From LMUY01 sp964247705 (GTDB lineage Bacteria; Pseudomonadota; Alphaproteobacteria; Acetobacterales; Acetobacteraceae), in contig CAXTVQ010000010.1 of assembly GCA_964247705.1 (NCBI GenBank), forward strand, positions 14,380-78,379: a DNA stretch of 64,000 nt. The letters run 5' to 3'. The position numbers were made by a program, and so were the translations under genes. Below are positions 39,702 to 47,049 of the stretch, piece by piece. The notes under the pieces are model-generated. The model ran no database searches and was not told the DNA's origin. It saw nothing but the letters and a program-made list of their open reading frames with translations. Position 1 is the first letter of the stretch, and the number at the start of each line of letters is the position of its first letter.

Positions 39702-41224
39702 ACCTCACCGGCTTCGTCGGCCTGGCCCACGGCTTCGTCATCGCCTTCGAGCCGCATAATCTGATGTGGTGCTTCCTGGGCGTGCTGGTGGGCAACATGG
39801 TCGGCGTGCTGCCGGGCATGGGGGTGCTGTCGTCCATCTCCATCCTGCTGCCGCTCACCTTCTCGATGCAGCCGGTCGCGGCGCTGCTGATGCTGGCGGG
39901 CATCTATTACGGCGCACAATACGGCGGCGCGATCTGCTCCATCCTGCTGAACCTGCCGTGCCACCCGCCGCATGCGGTGACATGCCTGGACGGCTATCCC
40001 ATGACCAAGCAGGGGCGCGGCGGTGTTGCGCTCGGCGTTACCATGCTGGCGGCGGTGATCGGGGCCGCGTTCGGCATCGTGCAGATGATTTTCATGGCGC
40101 CCTACATCGCCCGCATCGCGTTCAGCTTCGGTCCGCAGGAAATCTCCACGCTGATGCTGCTCGGGTTGCTGGCGGGGGCGACCCTGGCGAAGGGCTCGGC
40201 GGTGAAGGGCGTGTCGATGACGATGCTGGGCATCCTGCTCAGCCTGGTCGGCACGGACGTGAACACGGGCAACGAGCGCTTCACCTTCGGTCAGTTGGAG
40301 CTGTCGGACGGACTGGAATTGGTGACGGTGTCGCTCGGGCTGTTCGGCATCGCGGAGTTCCTGAAAAGCGTCAACGCCATCAACCCGGCCGGTGTGCGGG
40401 CGGTGAAGCTCGGCTACCGGGATCTGCGGCCGAGCCGGGCCGAGTTGAAACAAGCGTTGCCGCCGATCCTGCGCGGCACCGTGATCGGCAGCCTGTGCTC
40501 GCTGATCCCGGGCACGGGGCCGACCATCGCCTCCTTCATCGCCTACGCGGCCGAGAAGAAGCTGAGCAAGACGCCGGGCCGCTTCGGCCGGGGCGCCATC
40601 GAGGGTGTGGCGGCGCCCGAAGCCTCCACGCACTCCGCCGTGCAGGGTGACTTCATCCCGACGATGAGCCTGGGTATTCCAGGGGATGCCGTGATGGCGT
40701 TGCTGCTGGGGGCTTTGATGATCCACGGCATCCAGCCCGGGCCGCGGCTGATCATCGAACAGCCGGACATCTTCTGGGGGCTGATCGCCTCGTTTTGGAT
40801 CGGCAACATCATCCTGGTGTTCCTGAATGTGCCGATGATCGGCATCTGGGTGAAGCTGTTGAGCGTGCCCTACCGCTATCTGTATCCGACGGCGCTGTTC
40901 TTCGTGTGCATCGGCGTGTTCGCGGCGCGCAACGAGATGTTCGACGTGGGCGCCACGCTGGTGTTCGGCGCATTCGGTTACCTGCTGCTGCAGCTCGGGT
41001 TCGAGCCGGCGCCGATTCTGCTCGGCTTCGTATTGGGGCCGCGGCTCGAGGAGAACTTCCGCCGCTCGCTGCTGCTGTCGCGGGGAAGCTTGAGCACGTT
41101 CGTGGACCGGCCGATCAGTGCGGTGTTCCTGGGACTGTGCGCGTTGCTGATCCTGGCGCAGGTGTATGCGGCGCTGCGGAAGACGAAACCGCCGGTCAGG
41201 GTGCCGGAGGAGGCGTTCGACTAG
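39698..41224 (+). CDS. tctA: Tripartite tricarboxylate transporter large membrane subunit TctA
   Basis: This membrane protein of about 508 residues has the TctA signature loops VGVLPGMGVLSS near the start and LIPGTGPTIASF in the second half, plus NLPCHPPHAVTCLDGYPMTKQG. Such channels use an ion gradient to import di- or tricarboxylates delivered by a Bug protein. The GTG at 39698 overlaps the tctB stop and begins the family consensus NLTGFVGLAHG. It lacks a duplicate elsewhere in the window, so both local Bug proteins probably share it. Confidence 0.92.
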   Translation: MNLTGFVGLAHGFVIAFEPHNLMWCFLGVLVGNMVGVLPGMGVLSSISILLPLTFSMQPVAALLMLAGIYYGAQYGGAICSILLNLPCHPPHAVTCLDGYPMTKQGRGGVALGVTMLAAVIGAAFGIVQMIFMAPYIARIAFSFGPQEISTLMLLGLLAGATLAKGSAVKGVSMTMLGILLSLVGTDVNTGNERFTFGQLELSDGLELVTVSLGLFGIAEFLKSVNAINPAGVRAVKLGYRDLRPSRAELKQALPPILRGTVIGSLCSLIPGTGPTIASFIAYAAEKKLSKTPGRFGRGAIEGVAAPEASTHSAVQGDFIPTMSLGIPGDAVMALLLGALMIHGIQPGPRLIIEQPDIFWGLIASFWIGNIILVFLNVPMIGIWVKLLSVPYRYLYPTALFFVCIGVFAARNEMFDVGATLVFGAFGYLLLQLGFEPAPILLGFVLGPRLEENFRRSLLLSRGSLSTFVDRPISAVFLGLCALLILAQVYAALRKTKPPVRVPEEAFD

Positions 41225-41269
41225 CTCGGGGCTTTGCCCTTCTAAGTCTACGAGGATGGGGGACGCAGA

Positions 41270-42120
41270 ATGAAGAGTTGGACAGCCCTACTTGCCGCAG
41301 CGCTGATCGCACTACCAGCAGGGGCGGAGACGCTCCGCGTGGCCGTGCCGCAGAAGGGCAACTGGGACACGTCGATGGTCGAGTTCGGCATCAAGCAAGG
41401 CTTCTTCAAAGCCGAAGGGCTCGATATCGACGTCATCTACACCCAGGGCGGTGCGCCCACGCTGCAGGCGGTGATCTCCGGCAGCGTCGATGTCGGCATG
41501 GCGACCGGGTTGCTCGGCGCCGTGGGCGCGTTCACCAAAGGTGCCCCGATCCGGGTGATCGATGCCGAGTCCACGGGTGCGGCGGACCTGTTCTGGTATG
41601 CCAGGACGGCGAGCGGCATCAAGTCGGTCACCGACATGGCGGGCAAGAGCATCGCCTATTCCGAGCCCGGCTCCTCCTCCGAACTCGTACTGCAGGCGTT
41701 GCTCGCGCAGGCCCACGTCACGACGGCCAAGCCGCTGGCCGGCGGCGGTATCCCGGGCGTGCTGACGCAGGTGATGTCCGGACAGATCGACGTTGGATGG
41801 TCGGTGCCGCCGTTCAATCTGCCGGCGGTCGAGGACGGCACGCTCGCCATCGTGGCGCGGGGCAACAACGTGCCGGCGATCCGTGACGAGACGGTGCGGG
41901 TGAACGTCGCCAGTGCGGCGTCGCTGCGGTCCAAGCGGGACGCGATGGTCAAGTTCGGCCGGGCCTACGTGAAGGCGCTCAACTGGGCCTATAGCGGTGA
42001 CCCGAAGGCGATCCAGTATTTCGCCGAGGGCATGAACGTGACGGTGCCGCTGGCGCAGACCGCGCGGGAGCAGTTCTATCCGCAAGACTCGATGCAGCCG
42101 TTCGAGGTGAAAGGCCAGGA
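41270..42120 (+). CDS. NMT1/SsuA/TauA-type substrate-binding protein, 3' end lost in the gap
   Basis: About 283 residues are visible: a leader (MKSWTALLAAALIALPAGA) and a binding-protein lobe with MVEFGIKQGFFKAEGLDI, then GGAPTLQAVISGSVDVGMA and AYSEPGSSSELVLQ. Relatives bind sulfonates, nitrate, pyrimidine precursors or aromatic acids. The sequence stops at the run of N. Full-length members have about 320-340 residues, so roughly 40-50 are missing. It begins the transport part with two permeases and an ATPase downstream. Confidence 0.85.
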
Positions 42121-42220
42121 NNNNNNNNNNNNNNNNNNNNNNNNNNNNNNNNNNNNNNNNNNNNNNNNNNNNNNNNNNNNNNNNNNNNNNNNNNNNNNNN
42201 NNNNNNNNNNNNNNNNNNNN
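42121..42220. other. Assembly gap of 100 N
   Basis: Exactly 100 undetermined bases lie between the end of a binding-protein gene and the middle of a permease gene. The round number suggests a placeholder. Judged by family lengths, about 40-50 codons of each gene are missing, so the true gap is probably nearer 300 bases. Confidence 0.9.
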
Positions 42221-42832
42221 CCGAGCCTGCTCGCCGACGAGGGGATCGGCGCCGGGTTCCTGCAGACATTCGGCGAAACGTTGGCGGCAACGGTGATCGC
42301 GGCGTCGGCCGGGGTGCCGCTCGGCTGGGCGCTGCACCGGAGCAAGCTGGCCGGCCGCGCGTTCGAGGGTTGGTTCGCCAGCCTGGCGGCGGCGCCGTTG
42401 GTGTTGCTGTACCCGCTTTTCCTGGTGGTGTTCGGCCGCAACTCGGCAACCATCATCGCCATGGGGGCGGTGAGCGCGTTGCCGCCGATCGTGCTCAAAA
42501 CCAAGGAGGGCCTGGACGGCACGAAGCGCGTGCTGCTGGACGTGGCGCGCAGCCTGCGCCTGTCGCCGTGGCAGCAATTCTCCCGCGTGTCGCTGCCGTC
42601 GGCAACGCCCGTCATCGGCAACGGGCTGCGGCTGGGCGCGATCTTTGCGCTGATCAACGTCGTGGGGGTCGAGTTCCTGATCAATTTCGGCGGCCTGGGG
42701 GAGATCATCGCCAATCTCGGCGACCGGTTCGAGCTGCCGAAGATGTTCGGCGCGATCCTGTTCGTGGTGCTGACCAGCGCCTGTTTCTACGTCCTCACCG
42801 CAAAGTTCGAGCAATGGCTGTCGCGGCTCTAG
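42221..42832 (+). CDS. SsuC/TauC-type ABC permease, 5' end lost in the gap
   Basis: The visible 203 residues are the C-terminal four-fifths of a binding-protein-dependent permease: ETLAATVIAASAGVPLGWAL, YPLFLVVFGRN, the coupling loop LLDVARSLRLSPWQQF and the final GLGEIIANLGDRFELP. It would form one half of the membrane channel, with the next gene as the other half. It overlaps the next gene by 19 bases. The frame stays open across the gap by chance, so it should not be read as a fusion with the binding protein. Confidence 0.85.
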   Translation, partial: PSLLADEGIGAGFLQTFGETLAATVIAASAGVPLGWALHRSKLAGRAFEGWFASLAAAPLVLLYPLFLVVFGRNSATIIAMGAVSALPPIVLKTKEGLDGTKRVLLDVARSLRLSPWQQFSRVSLPSATPVIGNGLRLGAIFALINVVGVEFLINFGGLGEIIANLGDRFELPKMFGAILFVVLTSACFYVLTAKFEQWLSRL

Positions 42833-43611
42833 ACCGTCCGCCCAAGCAGGCACGCGCCCTGCGCCAGGTTACTGCCGTGCAGGTGGCGACCGTGCTGGCG
42901 TTGTGGGCGGTGTGGGAGGCGGTGGCTGCCTCCGGATTGATCTACCGCGGGGTCATCCCGTCCTCCTTCGTGATCCTGCGCGCGCTGGCGGGCATGCTCG
43001 GCACGGGCGCGTTCTGGAACGATTGCATGGTGACGATCGGGGAGGTGATCGCGGCGACGGTGATCGGGGGCATGGCCGGCATCCTCATGGGCATGGCGCT
43101 GGGCAGTTCGCGGCTGCTCGCGCAAGCAACGGAGGCCTATCTGCATTACTTGGCCGCGACGCCGAAGGTCGTGTTCCTGCCGGTGGTCATGGTGCTGGTG
43201 GGGGTGGGACCCGGCTCCAAAGTAGTGCTGGGCGCGCTGTCCTGCTTCTTCCCGATGGCGATCTCGATGGCCGTTGCCGTGCGGCGGATCGACCCGGTGC
43301 TGATGCGGCTCGGCCGGTCGCTGATGCTGAGCCGGGTGCAATGTGTGCGGACGATCATGCTGCCGTCCCTGGTCGTTCCCGTGTTCACCGGGTTGCGCTT
43401 GGCGCTCGGGATGGCCACGGTGGGCTGCCTCGTGTCCGAGCTGAAGCTGGCCAATAGCGGGCTCGGTTTCGAGGCGATCCAGGCGTACAACCACTTCCAG
43501 GTGCCCGAGATGTATGCGGCCATCGTCGTGATCTTCGCCCTCGTGTCCGCCGGCAACGCCGGGCTTGCAGCCATCGCCCGGCGCGTCGCGGCTCCGGTCT
43601 TGGCGCAATGA
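42814..43611 (+). CDS. SsuC/TauC-type ABC permease
   Basis: This 265-residue second permease has five to six membrane spans (first at about 22-42) and the coupling-loop segment LMRLGRSLMLSRVQCVRTIMLP near residue 168. It probably pairs with the permease before it as a heterodimer; many Ssu/Tau systems use a single permease gene, so two different ones are worth noting. It overlaps both neighbours. Confidence 0.9.
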   Translation: MAVAALDRPPKQARALRQVTAVQVATVLALWAVWEAVAASGLIYRGVIPSSFVILRALAGMLGTGAFWNDCMVTIGEVIAATVIGGMAGILMGMALGSSRLLAQATEAYLHYLAATPKVVFLPVVMVLVGVGPGSKVVLGALSCFFPMAISMAVAVRRIDPVLMRLGRSLMLSRVQCVRTIMLPSLVVPVFTGLRLALGMATVGCLVSELKLANSGLGFEAIQAYNHFQVPEMYAAIVVIFALVSAGNAGLAAIARRVAAPVLAQ

Positions 43612-44447
43612 GCCAGACGTTCGCGCAGGTGCGGCCGGTGGCGGCGGCGCTGCAGCCCGCTTTGTCGGCCGAGGGCGTGACCCGGCGGTTCGGCAGCGGC
43701 GAGCACGCAGTGACGGCGCTGGACGGGATATCCTTCACCGTCGCTGCCGGCGAGTTCGTGTCGATCATCGGGCCGTCCGGGTGCGGCAAGTCGACGCTGT
43801 TCTCCATCGTCGGCGGCCTCGATCCCGGCTACGAGGGCCGTTTGATGGTGCAGGGCGCTCCCATCAAGGGGCCGCACAAAGCTATCGGCATGGTGTTCCA
43901 GGAGCAGTCCACCTTCCCTTGGCGCACGGTGCTGGAAAACGTCGCCTTCCCGCTCGAGATGCGCGGCGTGGCCAAGGCGGAGCGGCGCGAGCGGGCGCGG
44001 CACTTCATCGAGCTGGTCGGGCTGCGCGGGTTCGAGGCGCGCTATCCGGAGGAGCTGTCCGGCGGCATGCGCCAACGCGTGGCGATCGCGCGGACGCTGG
44101 CGATGGAGCCCGACATCCTGCTGATGGACGAGCCATTCGGCGCTTTGGACGAGCAGACCCGGCTGCTGCTCGGCGAAAAGGTGCTGCAGATCCAGCAGAC
44201 GCTGAAGCAGACCACGCTGCTGATCACCCACAGCATCAGCGAGGCGGTACAACTGTCCGACCGGATCGTGGTGATGACCTACCGGCCCGGCCGGGTGAAG
44301 CGGATCGTGACGGTGCCCTTGCCGCGCCCGCGCACGCCGGCGGTGCTGGCCAGCGAGGCATTTGGCCGCACCGTTACCGAAATTTGGAGCGACCTGCGCG
44401 AGGAAGCCAGCCGTGGGATGGCGGAGTCCGAGCGCCTGGCGGACTGA
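43608..44447 (+). CDS. SsuB/TauB-type ABC transporter ATPase
   Basis: This 279-residue ATPase has Walker A GPSGCGKS near residue 57, a Q-loop in VFQEQSTFPW, signature LSGGMRQR, Walker B ILLMDEPFGALD and switch His in LLITHSISEA. These are all typical of the nitrate/sulfonate/taurine class. It completes the transporter with the binding protein and the two permeases. The ATGA start overlaps the permease stop. The ThDP-enzyme gene follows after 34 bases. Confidence 0.92.
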   Translation: MSQTFAQVRPVAAALQPALSAEGVTRRFGSGEHAVTALDGISFTVAAGEFVSIIGPSGCGKSTLFSIVGGLDPGYEGRLMVQGAPIKGPHKAIGMVFQEQSTFPWRTVLENVAFPLEMRGVAKAERRERARHFIELVGLRGFEARYPEELSGGMRQRVAIARTLAMEPDILLMDEPFGALDEQTRLLLGEKVLQIQQTLKQTTLLITHSISEAVQLSDRIVVMTYRPGRVKRIVTVPLPRPRTPAVLASEAFGRTVTEIWSDLREEASRGMAESERLAD

Positions 44448-44481
44448 ACCAGCCGCGGGACCAGTTGATAAGGACGCATGC

Positions 44482-46260
44482 ATGCCAGACACCAACCCGC
44501 CCAACCTCGCTGCCCTCGCCGCGGAGCTGGAGCGCCCGGAAGGATTGCCGCCGGAAGGCAACGCGCTGTTCGGCAGCGACGCCATCGCCGAGGCGATCCG
44601 GTCGCTGAACATCCCGTTCATCGCGTTGAACCCGGGCGCCAGCTACCGGGGGCTGCACGACAGCCTGGTGAACCATCTCGGCAATGCCGCGCCGCAGATG
44701 CTGCTGTGCCTGCATGAGGAGCACGCCGTCGCCATCGCCCAGGGCTGGGCCAAGGTGACGGGCACGCCGATGCTGGCCGCCGTGCATTCCAACGTGGGAC
44801 TGTTCCACGCCACGATGGCGATCTTCAACGCCTGGTGCGACCGCATGCCGGTGATCGTGCTCGGCGCGACGGGGCCGCTCGACGCCGCCAAGCGCCGCCC
44901 GTGGATCGAATGGATCCATACCGCTGCCGACCAGGGCGCCATCGTGCGACCATACGTAAAGTGGGACGCGCAGCCGAGTTCGCCGGAGGCCGCCCGTGAA
45001 GCCCTGCTCCGCGCCGCCTGGATCGCCCGCACGGCGCCGATGGGCCCCGTGTACGTGAACCTGGACGCGGGATTGCAAGAGGAACCGCTGGCCGCGCCGC
45101 TGCCGCCGATCGATGCCGCCCGGATGATGCCGGCCGTCGCCGCCGGGGCATCCGACCATCTGGTCGCGCAGGCGCTTGCCATGCTGCGGGGCGCCGAGCG
45201 GCCGCTGATCATGGCGGGCCGGGTGTCGCGCAGCGAGGCCGCGTGGGATGCGCGGGTGCGGGTGGCGGAGGCATTGCAGGCGCACGTCGTGACCGACCTC
45301 AAGATCGGCGCCGCCTTCCCGACCGACCACGCGCTGCACGCCGGCAGCCCGGGTGTATTCGTGACGGGCGAGTCCGCCAAGGCCGTGGCGGCGGCCGACG
45401 TGATCCTCAGCCTCGATTGGGTGGACCTGGCCGGCACGCTGAAAGCATGCGGCGCCGCCAAGACGGCAAAGGTGATCCAGGTTTCGCTCGACCAGGCGAT
45501 CCACAACGGCTGGAGCATGGACCATCAAGGGCTGCCCCCCGTGGACCTGTTCCTGGCTGCCGACCCGGATGCGGTGACGGAGGCCATGGCGGCCGGCTTG
45601 CCCGCTGCAGCCGCGAGCGAAGCAGCGCCGGCGCCAGAAGCCGAAGCTTCGGGGCCGATCGTCACCAGCCGCATGGCTATCGCGTTGCGTCACGCGGTGG
45701 GGGACCGGGCGGTGTCGCTGCTGCACCTGCCGCTGTCCTGGGACGGGCAGTCCTGGCCGTTCCGCCACCCGCTGGACTTCCTGGGCTCGGATGGCGGCGG
45801 CGGTATCGGCGGCGGCCCGGGCATCTCGGTCGGCGCGGCACTGGCGCTGCGCGGGACGGGCCGGCTGCCGGTGTCGATCTGCGGCGACGGCGACTTCCTG
45901 ATGGGCGTCACCGCGCTCTGGACGGCGGCGCATTACCGCATCCCGTTGCTGCTCGTGGTGACCAACAACCAGTCCTTCTTCAACGACGAGGTGCACCAGG
46001 AGAAGGTCGCCCGCATGCGCGCCCGCCCGGTCGAGAACAAGTGGATCGGCATGCGCATGACCGATCCCGAGATCGACCTGGCCGGGCTGGCGCGGGCGCA
46101 GGGCGCCGCCGGGTTCGGCCCGGTGCGGACGATGGCGGAGCTCGGCGCCGTGTTCGCCGACGCGATCGCGGTGGTGGAGGCGGGTGGTGTCGCCGTAGTC
46201 GATGTGCGCGTGGAACCCGGCTACACGCCCGCGATGGCGACGGCGCTGACCCGGCAATGA
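44482..46260 (+). CDS. Thiamine-diphosphate-dependent enzyme, acetolactate synthase/benzoylformate decarboxylase-like
   Basis: The 592-residue protein has the three-domain ThDP layout. The N-terminal domain carries the activating Glu in CLHEEHAVAIAQGWA, the central domain is of the Rossmann type, and the C-terminal domain has the ThDP motif starting CGDGDFLMG and ending VVTNNQSFFND. Relatives decarboxylate 2-oxo acids, join them (acetolactate synthase), or act on oxalyl-CoA. Nothing here decides which. It sits between the transporter and the aldolase-fold gene, with a 4-base overlap to the latter, so the two may act in sequence on a 2-oxo acid. Confidence 0.85.
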   Translation: MPDTNPPNLAALAAELERPEGLPPEGNALFGSDAIAEAIRSLNIPFIALNPGASYRGLHDSLVNHLGNAAPQMLLCLHEEHAVAIAQGWAKVTGTPMLAAVHSNVGLFHATMAIFNAWCDRMPVIVLGATGPLDAAKRRPWIEWIHTAADQGAIVRPYVKWDAQPSSPEAAREALLRAAWIARTAPMGPVYVNLDAGLQEEPLAAPLPPIDAARMMPAVAAGASDHLVAQALAMLRGAERPLIMAGRVSRSEAAWDARVRVAEALQAHVVTDLKIGAAFPTDHALHAGSPGVFVTGESAKAVAAADVILSLDWVDLAGTLKACGAAKTAKVIQVSLDQAIHNGWSMDHQGLPPVDLFLAADPDAVTEAMAAGLPAAAASEAAPAPEAEASGPIVTSRMAIALRHAVGDRAVSLLHLPLSWDGQSWPFRHPLDFLGSDGGGGIGGGPGISVGAALALRGTGRLPVSICGDGDFLMGVTALWTAAHYRIPLLLVVTNNQSFFNDEVHQEKVARMRARPVENKWIGMRMTDPEIDLAGLARAQGAAGFGPVRTMAELGAVFADAIAVVEAGGVAVVDVRVEPGYTPAMATALTRQ

Positions 46261-46958
46261 CCGCCGACGAGGTTAAGGCGGAGCTCGCCACCGCCAACCG
46301 CATCCTGTTCCAGCAGGGTGTCGTGGATGCGTTCGGCCATGTCAGCGCCCGCCATCCGGACCGGCCGGACCATTTCCTGCTGGCCCGCAACATGGCGCCG
46401 GTCAGCGTGACCCCCGCCGACATCATGGAGTTCGGCCCCGATAGCGAGCCGGTCGGCGACGATCGGCGGCCCTACCTCGAACGGTTCATCCACGGCGAGA
46501 TTTATCGCGTGCGGCCGGATGTGCAGTCGGTGGTGCACACGCATTCCGCCGCGATGATCCCGTTTGGGATCGTGAAAGGCGCGAAACTGCGGCCGGTGTA
46601 TCACATGAGTGGGTTTCTCGGCGCCGGCGCGGCGCATTTCGAGATCCGCGAGTGTGGTGGGGATGCGACCGATTTGCTGATCCGTGACCGCAAGTTAGGC
46701 GCCGCCTTGGCGACGGCGCTGGGTGCGGACGGGGCCGTGCTGATGCGGGGGCATGGGGCGACGATGGTGGCGGACTCGGTCCGGTTGGCGGTCTACCGCG
46801 CGATTTATGCCGAGGTGAACGCGCGGCTGCAGTGCCAGGCGATCACGATGGGTGGCGAGATCACGTTCCTGACCGTGCAGGAGGCGGACGCTGCGGCGGC
46901 GAGCAACAAAGGGCAGTTGGATCGGGCCTGGACCATGTGGGCAAGCCAGGTAGGGTAG
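46257..46958 (+). CDS. Class II aldolase / adducin-head family protein
   Basis: The 233-residue protein resembles fuculose-phosphate-aldolase-type enzymes. It has FGHVSARHPDRPDHFLLARNMAP (about 23-45), the zinc pair in SVVHTHSAAMIPFG and the third His in LMRGHGATMV. Members cleave sugar phosphates, decarboxylate, or hydrolyse related hydroxyacids. The unphosphorylated pathway suggested by the neighbours favours a hydroxy-oxo-acid aldolase or decarboxylase. It is the last gene of the rightward operon and is followed by an inverted repeat. Confidence 0.88.
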   Translation: MTADEVKAELATANRILFQQGVVDAFGHVSARHPDRPDHFLLARNMAPVSVTPADIMEFGPDSEPVGDDRRPYLERFIHGEIYRVRPDVQSVVHTHSAAMIPFGIVKGAKLRPVYHMSGFLGAGAAHFEIRECGGDATDLLIRDRKLGAALATALGADGAVLMRGHGATMVADSVRLAVYRAIYAEVNARLQCQAITMGGEITFLTVQEADAAAASNKGQLDRAWTMWASQVG

Positions 46959-46967
46959 AAGCCTTCA

Positions 46968-47040
46968 CCCCTCCTCTTGAGGGAGGGGTGGCCGCACGGG
47001 AAGTTTCGGGTGTGTGGCGCCCCTCCCTCAAGAGCAGGGG
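46968..47040. repeat. REP-like inverted repeat between convergent genes
   Basis: Bases 46968-46988 pair with 47020-47040 over 21 positions with a single C-C mismatch, around a 31-nt loop. It can serve as a bidirectional terminator between the aldolase-fold gene and the convergent exported-protein gene. CTTGAGGGA (46976-46984), TGGCC and GTGTGTGGC (47010-47018) recur in the same order at 61388-61442, so it belongs to a dispersed family. Confidence 0.8.
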
Positions 47041-47049
47041 GGAGATAAG

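Noticed and set aside
41270..42832. Single 520-codon fusion of a binding protein and a permease
   Set aside because: The frame is open only because the 100 N are translated as unknown. Both halves are incomplete members of two separate families that are normally separate genes.
45243..46958. 571-codon start for the aldolase-fold protein
   Set aside because: The first two-thirds are an off-frame reading of the ThDP enzyme. The family sequence begins at the ATGA overlap at 46257.
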